A stretch of DNA of 64,000 nt from Clostridiales bacterium. Lineage in GTDB: Bacteria > Bacillota > Clostridia > Oscillospirales > Acutalibacteraceae. Position 1 is the stretch's first letter; each line of letters starts with the position of its first letter. Positions 17,085 through 24,977 of the stretch are shown here, in pieces. A model generated the notes under the pieces. It was given only the letters and a program-made list of their open reading frames with translations, had not been told where the DNA came from and ran no database searches. The DNA is taken from NCBI GenBank assembly GCA_024690965.1, contig JAILOG010000002.1, forward strand, positions 1 through 64,000, given 5' to 3'. The translations under genes were made by a program, and so were the position numbers.

Positions 17085-19556
17085 ATGAAATTTAAAAAAG
17101 TTGTTTCTTTATTGTTGTTTGTTTGTATGCTGACCTGCGTTTTTCCAAGCGCATATGCAGTATCATCTCTTAATCAAAAAAAGACGGATTTCGGTCTGAA
17201 ATTTGATGTAAACGGAAATTTCAGAATAATGCAGATCGCCGATATACAGGATTATCACAATATAGAAGAGGGATGTCTTGATCTTCTTTCACTTGCAATA
17301 AAAGAGTATCACCCCAATCTGATAGTGCTCACAGGCGACAACACGATTTCAACAGGTACAACATATAGATTTAAAAACACCATACAACAGTTTATAAGCA
17401 CATTCAACGGAACGCCCTTCGTAGTGACTTTCGGTAATCACGACAGCGAATCCGGCCCATCCAGAGCTGACCAGTACAACCTTTATGTGGAAAACGGAGC
17501 TCTCAATTTTGATAATAATTTTTCTTCAATAGATCTCAACGGTGTGGGTTCGGGCTGTTTGACGATACTTGATAACAAAGGCAACAATGTTGCGTGGAAT
17601 TTGATACTGCTTGACTCGGGAACGTACGACGACAACGGCGGCTACGGCAAGCCCGGTTACAATGATAAGAAAAGCTATAACAACGAAGAAGGCTATCAGC
17701 GTGTAGTTAATTATGTAAGGACTGTTAACGAGGATATGAAAAGTTTTACAGCGGATGGAGATTATGCTCCCACTCTTGCTTTCCAGCATATTCCGCTGCA
17801 TGAGTTTTACACAACCGGGATAGTTGTTCCCTGTAACGAGGGCGACGAAGGCGCATTTTATTCAGATGACAAAAAGGTCGATATTCCGGGATATTACCGC
17901 CCGAATACAGACAACCCCACTGTAACGGGAAATTATCTTGAAAGTGCCTGCTGCTCCGCAACAAGTACTTTAGAGCTTTATAAAGCGTTTGCCGAGCATG
18001 AGAATGTAAAGGGTATTTTCTACGGTCACGACCACAAAAACACGCTTATGGGTGAAGGTACATATAAAGATTTGGACGGTACCGAATACAAGCTTGTACA
18101 GGGCTATTGCAAAGCCAGCACCTTTAAAGATTACAACGACGGCAACCAGGGCGTAAGAATATTTGACCTCCATCTTGACGGCACATATGATACGAGAATG
18201 GTTACACGCTCAGATTTGAACGTGCGCATACTCGGTGAAAATCATTATTATATTGACCAATATGAAAACAATTCTGTATATGTATCCGATTTGAGAGCTT
18301 CGTTTAATTCAAGGGAAAGACACGCTGTATCTGAGCTTACAGATGCCGGATATACAGTTATAGATAAGGATTTGAATGACGGCTCCGGCGGCGATTATAT
18401 TTATTTGGGATATAAGACAACAAGCAGCAAAAACGATGCTATAACCGATATTATGCTTGTTAAGGGCGGAGAAGCCAACAAAACCCGTACCGAAGTTATA
18501 AACGGCAAAAATGTGGTTTATCAGGCGGTGACCTCAAAAGACGGTACGGTAGTTGATTTTAACAAAGGCTGCGGCGGAGAATACATTTACTGCTATTATA
18601 CAAAAGACACCGTTTACAGACCTATTACAAGTATAGCCATTGATGTAAAAGAATGTATGGCTGAATACAATACCGTTATGTGGTATGACGAGCCTGCGCT
18701 GGCTGCCGACCTTAACAAAGGCGCGAAGGGCGACTATATTTATCTTCACTATAAACGCTACGGCAAAAACGTTGACCGTGAGCTTGAGATCCTCGATGAC
18801 TTTACAAAGAGACAAAACGAGCAGATTATAAAAGACAACTACGCCGAATACTATAACGAGTCGAGCCTTAAGGCGCTAAACGATGCCCTTGGTGAGTGTT
18901 CCGCCATATTAAATGCTTATAATGAGTCTTTATACAGTGACAAATACGGTCCTGCCGAGTTTTCGGCGGCAAGACAGGGTGTTTTGGACGCACTTGACAA
19001 GTTGGCGGTAGATGTAACTCTTGACCCCAACGGCGGAAAGATAGCACCCACGGTTGTGGCTGTTGTTGTAGGAACAAACAGAGAAGGCGTGATTTATCTT
19101 AATGAGCTTGTACCCGAAAATGACGACAAGGATTATGTTTTCGGCGGTTGGGCGCTTTCCAAAGACGCTTCAGACGGCATATATGAAGGAATGAAGATCA
19201 CCGGTGCAACCACTCTTTATGCGCTGTGGACGTATTCTCCCTCAAGTGATACCGACACTGAAAATACCGATACGTCTTCGGATAACACCGATACTTCAAA
19301 GGATACGTCGACCGATACATCAACAGATAATACCGATACAGATGTAAAGGCTATGCCCGGAGATGTAAACTGTGACGGCAAAGTAGATATGCTCGATGTA
19401 ACGGCGTTGCAAAGAATTATAGCCAAGCTTACAACACACGAAAATATGGGCAAAAATTCGTTTAAGAATTCAGACTGTAATTACGACTCTTATGTAAATA
19501 TGCAGGATGTTACATTAATACAAAAATATATAGCGAAGCTTGTTGATAAACTGTAA
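17085..19556 (+). CDS. Secreted calcineurin-like metallophosphoesterase with C-terminal dockerin
   Basis: An 823-residue exported protein with a signal peptide at residues 1-26. Residues about 40-390 are a metallophosphoesterase domain with IADIQD (Asp53), LTGDN, GNHDSE (Asn118/His119), HIPLHE and YGHDHKN motifs. Two or three repeats of about 55 residues follow, each ending in a GGDYIYLGYK-like strand; they resemble MABP-type beta-prism strands. Near 645-720 there is a Listeria-Bacteroides (InlB B-type) repeat (FGGWALS...TLYALW). A Thr/Asp/Ser-rich linker leads to a dockerin from about residue 758 (DVNCDGKVDMLD and DCNYDSYVNMQD). Likely acts on phosphate esters outside the cell. The substrate is unproven. 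Confidence 0.87.
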   Translation: MKFKKVVSLLLFVCMLTCVFPSAYAVSSLNQKKTDFGLKFDVNGNFRIMQIADIQDYHNIEEGCLDLLSLAIKEYHPNLIVLTGDNTISTGTTYRFKNTIQQFISTFNGTPFVVTFGNHDSESGPSRADQYNLYVENGALNFDNNFSSIDLNGVGSGCLTILDNKGNNVAWNLILLDSGTYDDNGGYGKPGYNDKKSYNNEEGYQRVVNYVRTVNEDMKSFTADGDYAPTLAFQHIPLHEFYTTGIVVPCNEGDEGAFYSDDKKVDIPGYYRPNTDNPTVTGNYLESACCSATSTLELYKAFAEHENVKGIFYGHDHKNTLMGEGTYKDLDGTEYKLVQGYCKASTFKDYNDGNQGVRIFDLHLDGTYDTRMVTRSDLNVRILGENHYYIDQYENNSVYVSDLRASFNSRERHAVSELTDAGYTVIDKDLNDGSGGDYIYLGYKTTSSKNDAITDIMLVKGGEANKTRTEVINGKNVVYQAVTSKDGTVVDFNKGCGGEYIYCYYTKDTVYRPITSIAIDVKECMAEYNTVMWYDEPALAADLNKGAKGDYIYLHYKRYGKNVDRELEILDDFTKRQNEQIIKDNYAEYYNESSLKALNDALGECSAILNAYNESLYSDKYGPAEFSAARQGVLDALDKLAVDVTLDPNGGKIAPTVVAVVVGTNREGVIYLNELVPENDDKDYVFGGWALSKDASDGIYEGMKITGATTLYALWTYSPSSDTDTENTDTSSDNTDTSKDTSTDTSTDNTDTDVKAMPGDVNCDGKVDMLDVTALQRIIAKLTTHENMGKNSFKNSDCNYDSYVNMQDVTLIQKYIAKLVDKL

Positions 19557-19577
19557 TAACGCAGTTGTGATTGACTA

Positions 19578-19605
19578 TTGACAAATTCCGGTTTTTTGAT
19601 ATAAT
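19578..19605 (+). promoter_or_regulatory. Promoter of scfA
   Basis: TTGACA (19578-19583), 16-nt spacer, TATAAT (19600-19605). The SCIFF precursor start is 45 nt downstream with GAGGA as ribosome binding site. Confidence 0.85.
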
Positions 19606-19649
19606 CTTTACGTTAAATAAATTGACACAACAGAAAAGAGGAACTAATT

Positions 19650-19802
19650 ATGGAAAGAATTAAAACATTGAATTCCCGCGATCTCTCTGAGTCCGCTAAA
19701 AACGGCGGCTGCGGAGAATGCCAGACATCTTGCCAGTCCGCAAGCAAAACTTCTTGCAGCATAGCAAATCAGCAATGCGAGCAGTGCAAGAACAATAAGT
19801 AA
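19650..19802 (+). CDS. scfA: SCIFF ranthipeptide precursor
   Basis: A 50-residue ORF starting MERIKTLNSRDL. Residues 21-46 contain six cysteines (C21, C24, C28, C36, C43, C46) within the family core GGCGECQTSCQSA. This is the six-cysteine-in-forty-five precursor found beside its radical SAM maturase in nearly all Clostridia. It is expected to receive Cys-to-side-chain thioether crosslinks; the biological role of SCIFF is unsettled. Unusually, the usual ACKTSCT segment reads ASKTSCS here, so a conserved Cys (position 32) and Thr (position 37) are both Ser, and an extra CEQC lies at the end. Family comparison is from memory. Confidence 0.95.
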   Translation: MERIKTLNSRDLSESAKNGGCGECQTSCQSASKTSCSIANQQCEQCKNNK

Positions 19803-19812
19803 TTAAAAAAGG

Positions 19813-19856
19813 AAAAATCGTTGCAAAGCACAAGGCGATGCAGCGATTTTCTTTTG
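19813..19856 (+). terminator. Attenuator-like hairpin between scfA and scfB
   Basis: AAAATCGTTGC (19814-19824) pairs with GCAGCGATTTT (19840-19850, one G-U pair) and is followed by CTTTTG. A partial terminator here would give more precursor transcript than maturase transcript. Confidence 0.6.
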
Positions 19857-19871
19857 AGAACTACTATTCCA

Positions 19872-19917
19872 TATGAAAGGATTGCGTTAATTTGACTGAA
19901 TGCTTTAACGCAAAATG
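19872..19917 (+). promoter_or_regulatory. Unusual translation initiation region of scfB
   Basis: The only Shine-Dalgarno-like AAAGGA (19876-19881) is 33 nt from the scfB ATG (19915). Between them a perfect 9-bp stem TTGCGTTAA/TTAACGCAA (19882-19890 with 19905-19913) would bring them together. Alternatively an 8-codon ORF from TTG 19892 ends in a TGA that overlaps the scfB ATG (ATGA), which would couple translation. Confidence 0.5.
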
Positions 19918-21303
19918 ACCGATATGCTTCATTTGTATAAAAGTAACGGATATAATATTGTAATTGACGTAAACAGCGGTTGTGTACACAGCGTTGATGA
20001 CGTTGCTTACGATATTATCGGAATGTATGATAAATGTGACAGACAAGAGATAAAAGAAAAAATTCTTGAAAAATACAAAGACTTACCTGACGTTACCGAG
20101 CAGGATATAGAGCAGGTCTTTGAAGATATTGAAAACCTGAAGGCGCAGGGCAAACTGTATTCAGAAGATAAATACAAAAATATTGCCTTTGACTTTAAAA
20201 AACGCCAGTCTGTTATTAAAGCGCTTTGCCTTCACGTTGCGCACGACTGCAACTTAAGATGCAAATACTGCTTTGCAGACGAGGGCAAATATCAGGGACA
20301 ATGCGGGCTTATGAGTTTTGAAGTGGGTAAGAGAGCGTTGGACTTTCTGATAGAAAACTCAGGCACGCGCAAAAACCTTGAGGTGGATTTTTTCGGCGGA
20401 GAGCCGCTTATGAACTTTGAAGTTGTAAAACGGCTTGTAAAATACGGCAGAGAGCAGGAGAAGATTCATAATAAGAACTTCAGGTTTACAATTACCACAA
20501 ACGGCATATTACTAACGGATGAAATAATGGAATTCTGCAATAAGGAAATGTCTAATGTGGTGCTTAGCCTTGACGGCAGAAAAGATGTAAACGACAGGCT
20601 TCGTATATCTCCTAACGGCAAAGGCAGCTACGATATTATAGTGCCTAAATTCAAAAAGGCGGCAGACAGCAGAAATCAGCAGGATTACTACATAAGAGGA
20701 ACTTACACTCATTACAATACCGACTTTGCACAGGATATACTTCACATTGCCGATCTGGGATTTAAGCAAATATCTCTTGAGCCTGTTGTTGCGGAGCCCG
20801 ATGCGCCGTATGCGCTGAAAGAAGAAGACTTGCCCGTTTTACTTAGGCAATATGAGATACTGGCAAAGGAAATGCTGAAAAGAGAAGAAAAGGGCGAAGG
20901 ATTTACATTTTTTCACTATATGATAGATTTAACGGGCGGTCCGTGCATTGTAAAGAGAGTATCGGGATGCGGCGTAGGTACCGAATATATGGCTGTGACG
21001 CCCGAGGGCGATTTATATCCCTGCCATCAGTTTGCCGGAGATAAAAAATTCCTGCTTGGCAACGTGTTTGACGGAATTAATGACAATCCCGTTAGAGATG
21101 AATTCAAGAGCTGTAATATTTACGCACATAAGGAGTGCGATAATTGCTTTGCGAGGTTTTATTGCAGCGGCGGCTGTGCCGCGAACGCCTATCACGCCAC
21201 GGGTAGTATAAACGGCGTTTATAAACTCGGCTGTGAGCTGCACAAAAAGCGTATCGAACAGGCAATTATGATAAAAGTTGCAGAATGTGAAATGAATGAT
21301 TGA
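19915..21303 (+). CDS. scfB: SCIFF radical SAM/SPASM maturase
   Basis: A 462-residue radical SAM enzyme that installs thioether crosslinks on the SCIFF peptide encoded 113 nt upstream. The N-terminal 90 residues form the peptide-recognition region (the HLYKSNGYN and NSGCVHSVDDVAYD segment is typical). The radical SAM CxxxCxxC is C112-C116-C119 (CNLRCKYC), followed by the GGEPL motif. The SPASM domain has cysteines in GCGVGTEY, YPCHQ and the ECDNCFARFYCSGGC cluster, plus LGCELH at the end, enough for two auxiliary [4Fe-4S] clusters. Length and layout match characterised SCIFF maturases. Confidence 0.96.
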   Translation: MTDMLHLYKSNGYNIVIDVNSGCVHSVDDVAYDIIGMYDKCDRQEIKEKILEKYKDLPDVTEQDIEQVFEDIENLKAQGKLYSEDKYKNIAFDFKKRQSVIKALCLHVAHDCNLRCKYCFADEGKYQGQCGLMSFEVGKRALDFLIENSGTRKNLEVDFFGGEPLMNFEVVKRLVKYGREQEKIHNKNFRFTITTNGILLTDEIMEFCNKEMSNVVLSLDGRKDVNDRLRISPNGKGSYDIIVPKFKKAADSRNQQDYYIRGTYTHYNTDFAQDILHIADLGFKQISLEPVVAEPDAPYALKEEDLPVLLRQYEILAKEMLKREEKGEGFTFFHYMIDLTGGPCIVKRVSGCGVGTEYMAVTPEGDLYPCHQFAGDKKFLLGNVFDGINDNPVRDEFKSCNIYAHKECDNCFARFYCSGGCAANAYHATGSINGVYKLGCELHKKRIEQAIMIKVAECEMND

Positions 21304-21328
21304 TTAAAGCTGAAAATCAAGAGAGGAG

Positions 21329-22744
21329 GTGCGCGATATAAAAAGCCTGTACGAAAAACTGACAAAATACTGCTCGGGTGATGTGTACCCTTTTCATATG
21401 CCGGGACACAAGCGTAACGCTTTGTTGCTTGATAAGGCGTATTCGGTAGATATTACCGAGATAGACGGCTTTGATAATCTGCACCACCCCACGGGCATAC
21501 TAAAAGATATTCAAAACCAAATGACAAAGGCATACTCCTCCGATAAAACATATATTCTCGTAAACGGAACCACCTGCGGCATTTTGACAGCAATAAGCGC
21601 GTGTGCAAAAGCAGGCGACAAGGTGCTTGTCGCCAGAAACTGTCACAAATCCGTATATAACGCGCTTGTTATGAGAGGTTTAATTCCTGAATATTTATAT
21701 CCCGAAAATGATGTGGATTTCGTATGCAGCTTGTCTGTTACTCCCGAAAGCGTGGATTCGGTTTTGCAAAAAGAGAATAACATCAAGGCGGTTATAATAA
21801 CATCTCCCACTTATGAGGGCGTTGTTTCCGATATAACAGGAATTGCGAAAGTTGTTCATAAATATAACATACCGCTTATAGTAGACGAGGCGCACGGCGC
21901 GCACTTTTCTTTCGGCGGAGGTGTGTTTCCGAAGGATGGTGTTAGCTGTGGCGCTGACGTTGTTGTGCAAAGTCTTCATAAAACGCTTCCGTCGCTCACA
22001 CAAACAGCGGTATTGCATATAAAATCAGGTTTGGTTGATATAAGGCAAATTGAGTTTTATCTTCAGGTGTATCAAAGCTCAAGCCCTTCTTATCTACTCA
22101 TGAGCTCGGCAGTTGAGGCTGTAAGATATATGCTTGCGCTGAACGAATCGGAATATAAAAATTACATAAACAGCATTAAAGAATTGCGTAACGATTTAGA
22201 ACAGATCGGTAATTTGAAACTGCTTTGCAAAAAAGACGGCGTTTTTGATTATGATATTACGAGATTGGTCTTTTATGCCGACAATATGACATCCGAAAAC
22301 CTCTGTGAATATTTGCGCGAAAAACGCAAAATTGAACTTGAAATGTGCTGCCCGTATTATTCCATTGCTATTTCGACAGTATGCGATACCGAGGAAGGAC
22401 TCAAACGGTTATACAACGCTCTGAAAGATGCGGCTTTAATCGAAAGCAAGCCCGTAATGAGAACAACGAAGCCATATGCCGTAAATGAAAAGGCAGATAT
22501 AGTAATGCCGCCTTACGATGCTTACAACAGACCGTATGTAACAGTGCCAATATCTGAGTGCGAGGGCTGTGTATCTCACGATACGTTTTATCTTTATCCG
22601 CCGGGGGTGCCGCTTGCGGTAAGCGGCGAGCGCATAACAAAAAGTATCTCTGATCAGTTAAAAACTCTTGAAAACAGAGGATACACCCTAAACGGTACTG
22701 CTTGTGAAAAAGGGTATATAAATATTATAGAAGAAGAAAAATAA
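21329..22744 (+). CDS. Orn/Lys/Arg decarboxylase family PLP enzyme
   Basis: A 471-residue fold-type I PLP enzyme. It has FHMPGHKR at the N terminus, NGTTCGILTAI for phosphate binding, DEAHGAHF with the PLP-contacting Asp, and the Schiff-base Lys218 in QSLHKTLPS. It probably decarboxylates a basic amino acid for polyamine synthesis or acid resistance; which one cannot be decided. Start codon: the frame is open from 21314 and offers only GTG at 21329, which overlaps the strong GGAGG (21325-21329). An AUA at 21338 has ideal 8-nt spacing. Both are unusual. The gene follows scfB by 25 nt. Confidence 0.88.
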   Translation: MRDIKSLYEKLTKYCSGDVYPFHMPGHKRNALLLDKAYSVDITEIDGFDNLHHPTGILKDIQNQMTKAYSSDKTYILVNGTTCGILTAISACAKAGDKVLVARNCHKSVYNALVMRGLIPEYLYPENDVDFVCSLSVTPESVDSVLQKENNIKAVIITSPTYEGVVSDITGIAKVVHKYNIPLIVDEAHGAHFSFGGGVFPKDGVSCGADVVVQSLHKTLPSLTQTAVLHIKSGLVDIRQIEFYLQVYQSSSPSYLLMSSAVEAVRYMLALNESEYKNYINSIKELRNDLEQIGNLKLLCKKDGVFDYDITRLVFYADNMTSENLCEYLREKRKIELEMCCPYYSIAISTVCDTEEGLKRLYNALKDAALIESKPVMRTTKPYAVNEKADIVMPPYDAYNRPYVTVPISECEGCVSHDTFYLYPPGVPLAVSGERITKSISDQLKTLENRGYTLNGTACEKGYINIIEEEK

Positions 22745-22784
22745 AAGAGATCAATGACAGTTAAAAAACTGCTGTTGATCTCTT
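22745..22784. terminator. Bidirectional terminator between the decarboxylase gene and prfB
   Basis: Perfect arms AAGAGATCAA (22745-22754) and TTGATCTCTT (22775-22784) enclose an inner CAGTT/AACTG stem, between convergent genes. T/A-rich runs flank both sides. Confidence 0.8.
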
Positions 22785-22806
22785 ACTTTAATAATATTTA
22801 TTTCTT

Positions 22807-23928
22807 TTAGCTGTTATTTATTTCTTTCAAACTTTCGGCTTTAAGATAGGCATTTATGAATTCGTCGATCTCGCCGTCCATAACCGCGCTTATGTTTCCC
22901 GTTTCGTAGCCTGTGCGGTGATCTTTTACCATTGTGTAAGGCATAAACACATAGCTTCTTATCTGTGAGCCCCAGGTAATTTCCTTTTGAACGCCTTTTA
23001 TATCTTCAATTTTTTCAAGGTGTTCACGCTCTTTTATCTCTACAAGCTTACTCATAAGCATTGTCATTGCAACTTCGCGGTTTTGGTGCTGGCTGCGCTC
23101 TACCTGACATGCAACAACAATTCCCGTGGGTATGTGTGTCAAACGTACGGCGGAGCTTGTTTTGTTAACCTTTTGTCCGCCCGCGCCCGATGCACGGTAA
23201 ACGTCCATTTTGATGTCTTCCGGATTTATTTCAATAGTCACGTCTTTGTCGATCTCAGGCATAACTTCAAGAGACGCGAACGATGTGTGCCGCCTTCCCG
23301 ATGCGTCAAACGGCGATACTCTTACAAGGCGGTGAACGCCCGCTTCGCTTTTGAGATAGCCGTAGGCGTTTTCGCCCTCAACAAGTATTACGGCGCTTTT
23401 AAGACCCGCTTCTTCGCCGTCAAGGTAATCCAATGTTTTTACCTTGAAATTATGTCTGTCACCCCAGCGGCAATACATTCTGTAAAGCATTTCCGCCCAG
23501 TCTTGCGCTTCTGTTCCGCCCGAGCCCGCGTGGAACGTAACTATCGCGTTTTTAGAATCATATTCGCCAGTAAGCAGTGTGGATAATCTCAGATTTTCAA
23601 AAGCAGCCTGAACCGCGTCGCAATCCGCGACAGCGTCGTCATATACAGACAAATCGCCTTCTTCATCGGCAAGCTCAATAAGCGTAAGGGTATCGTCAAA
23701 CATAGAAGTAAGTTTATTGTAAGATTCTACCTTGCCTTTAAGGTAACTTGTTTTTTGAAGTATTTTTTGAGAGTTTTCCAGGTCGTCCCAGAATCCCGGC
23801 TCCGCGGCGCGCAACTCAAGCTGCGCTATTTCAGATAGCATAGGCTTTATGCCCAAAGTGTCCGAAAGCTCATCTATGGGCTCTTTATATGACATTAATC
23901 TTAGTTTTAATTCCTCAAATTGAATCAT
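22807..23928 (-). CDS. prfB: Peptide chain release factor 2
   Basis: A 373-residue class I release factor that reads UGA and UAA. It has the RF2-specific tripeptide SPF (RVSPFDASG) and the GGQ loop (SGAGGQKVNKTSSAVRLTH) whose Gln triggers peptidyl-tRNA hydrolysis. The reading frame is continuous from the N terminus: the CTT-TGA programmed frameshift site present near codon 25 in many bacteria is absent, so RF2 autoregulation by frameshifting is not expected. It has its own promoter. Confidence 0.97.
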   Translation of the reverse strand: MIQFEELKLRLMSYKEPIDELSDTLGIKPMLSEIAQLELRAAEPGFWDDLENSQKILQKTSYLKGKVESYNKLTSMFDDTLTLIELADEEGDLSVYDDAVADCDAVQAAFENLRLSTLLTGEYDSKNAIVTFHAGSGGTEAQDWAEMLYRMYCRWGDRHNFKVKTLDYLDGEEAGLKSAVILVEGENAYGYLKSEAGVHRLVRVSPFDASGRRHTSFASLEVMPEIDKDVTIEINPEDIKMDVYRASGAGGQKVNKTSSAVRLTHIPTGIVVACQVERSQHQNREVAMTMLMSKLVEIKEREHLEKIEDIKGVQKEITWGSQIRSYVFMPYTMVKDHRTGYETGNISAVMDGEIDEFINAYLKAESLKEINNS

Positions 23929-23979
23929 AAAATATCATTCCTTAACTGTAATGGATAAGATTTGATTAATCCGCTACAT

Positions 23980-24008
23980 AGTATACCTATTATTTAACAA
24001 AAATGCAA
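23980..24008 (-). promoter_or_regulatory. Promoter of prfB
   Basis: Minus-strand TTGCAT (plus 24003-24008), 17-nt spacer, TATACT (plus 23980-23985). Confidence 0.6.
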
Positions 24009-24030
24009 GGAAAAGGCGAAAATTTATACG

Positions 24031-24576
24031 CTACGTATGTTTTGTTTTTGCGCCTGACTTCATAAAATTCATTGTTTTTATAAGCTTAGTGCTTAAAATC
24101 CCGAGAGCAATCCCACTTACGCAACCTGTTAGCGCGGAGGTTATAAGCAGAACGGGTATATAATATATTACCGCTCTGCCGCATACAAAATAAGCCACAA
24201 CGAACTGTCCCGTGTTGTGCGCCAGCGCGCCTGAAACACCTATGCCCAAATAACCGAATAAGAATTTGCTTTTTATAAAAAGATACATAACCAACATACT
24301 GAGCGCACTGCCCGAAAAGCTCATAACACCTGCCAAAACGCCGCGAGTGAGCAACGCAAACAGCGCTTTCGAAATGACAATGCATAAACCCGGAACGAAC
24401 CCTAACGCGTCTATTGCGACAGCGGTTATAATGTTTGCCAGACCAAGCTTTGCCCCCGGTACAGGCAAAACATATGGAAACAAAGACTCAACAAAAGACA
24501 CGACAATAGCCGCGCTGCATAAAAGCGCGGTTTGTACCGTTTTTAGATTTTTTGGATTTAAAGTGTTGTTTTTCAT
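24031..24576 (-). CDS. Gx transporter / heptaprenyl diphosphate synthase component I-like membrane protein
   Basis: A 181-residue protein with five or six hydrophobic helices and the motifs SFVESLFPYVLPVPGAKLGL followed by NI, and SGALAHNTGQ, of the Hpre_diP_synt_I (Gx) family. In Clostridia it is usually paired with a NusG-domain-II protein, exactly as here (ATGA overlap with the upstream gene). Despite its name the family looks like an ECF-type S component rather than an enzyme, and its true substrate is unresolved. The frame is open further upstream, but the ATG at 24576 within the overlap is the credible start. Confidence 0.82.
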   Translation of the reverse strand: MKNNTLNPKNLKTVQTALLCSAAIVVSFVESLFPYVLPVPGAKLGLANIITAVAIDALGFVPGLCIVISKALFALLTRGVLAGVMSFSGSALSMLVMYLFIKSKFLFGYLGIGVSGALAHNTGQFVVAYFVCGRAVIYYIPVLLITSALTGCVSGIALGILSTKLIKTMNFMKSGAKTKHT

Positions 24577-24977
24577 CTTGCGATCCCGTCTAATTCGTTT
24601 TGCGCAGTGGCATTGGCAGAGTCCTCCAGTATTATTGATACTCTTGCGGGCAGGCACACTGAAGATTGTCCGCTTTGTGTGAGCTTTCCTGCTTTTTGGC
24701 AAAGTTTATCGGGGCAGTCGGAGCTTATTACCGTAACGCCGTCGTTTTCTATAAGAACGGTAACGTTTAAATCGCCGTATACGGTGTATTCATAAGGTTT
24801 TTCCACTTCACTTAGAGCCTTCTGGTATATAAGCTTGTTTGCCTGATACACACTCACACACAACTCATTTTTGCCCGATGTAAAAAAAACGGCTGTTAAG
24901 GTAAAAGCGCATATTATTATAATTCCAATTAGGATAAAATCCGACAAGCGGTATTTTTTGATTGCGGTATCGTTCAC
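24573..24977 (-). CDS. NusG domain II-containing membrane-anchored protein
   Basis: A 134-residue protein with one N-terminal transmembrane helix (about residues 15-38) and an extracytoplasmic NusG-II domain with the conserved SSDCPDKLCQKAG and VCLPARVSI motifs. GTG at 24977 is preferred: it overlaps the upstream TGA (GTGA) and has GGAG 8 nt upstream, whereas the ATG at 25031 would overlap the transporter gene by 58 nt. It is translationally coupled on both sides. The function is unknown; the family is frequently next to Gx-type membrane proteins and RnfC/FMN-transferase genes. Confidence 0.84.
   Translation of the reverse strand: MNDTAIKKYRLSDFILIGIIIICAFTLTAVFFTSGKNELCVSVYQANKLIYQKALSEVEKPYEYTVYGDLNVTVLIENDGVTVISSDCPDKLCQKAGKLTQSGQSSVCLPARVSIILEDSANATAQNELDGIAR

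Noticed and set aside
22807-23928. Programmed +1 frameshift in prfB
   Set aside because: The frame is continuous and there is no CTT-TGA near codon 25, so this RF2 gene needs no recoding.
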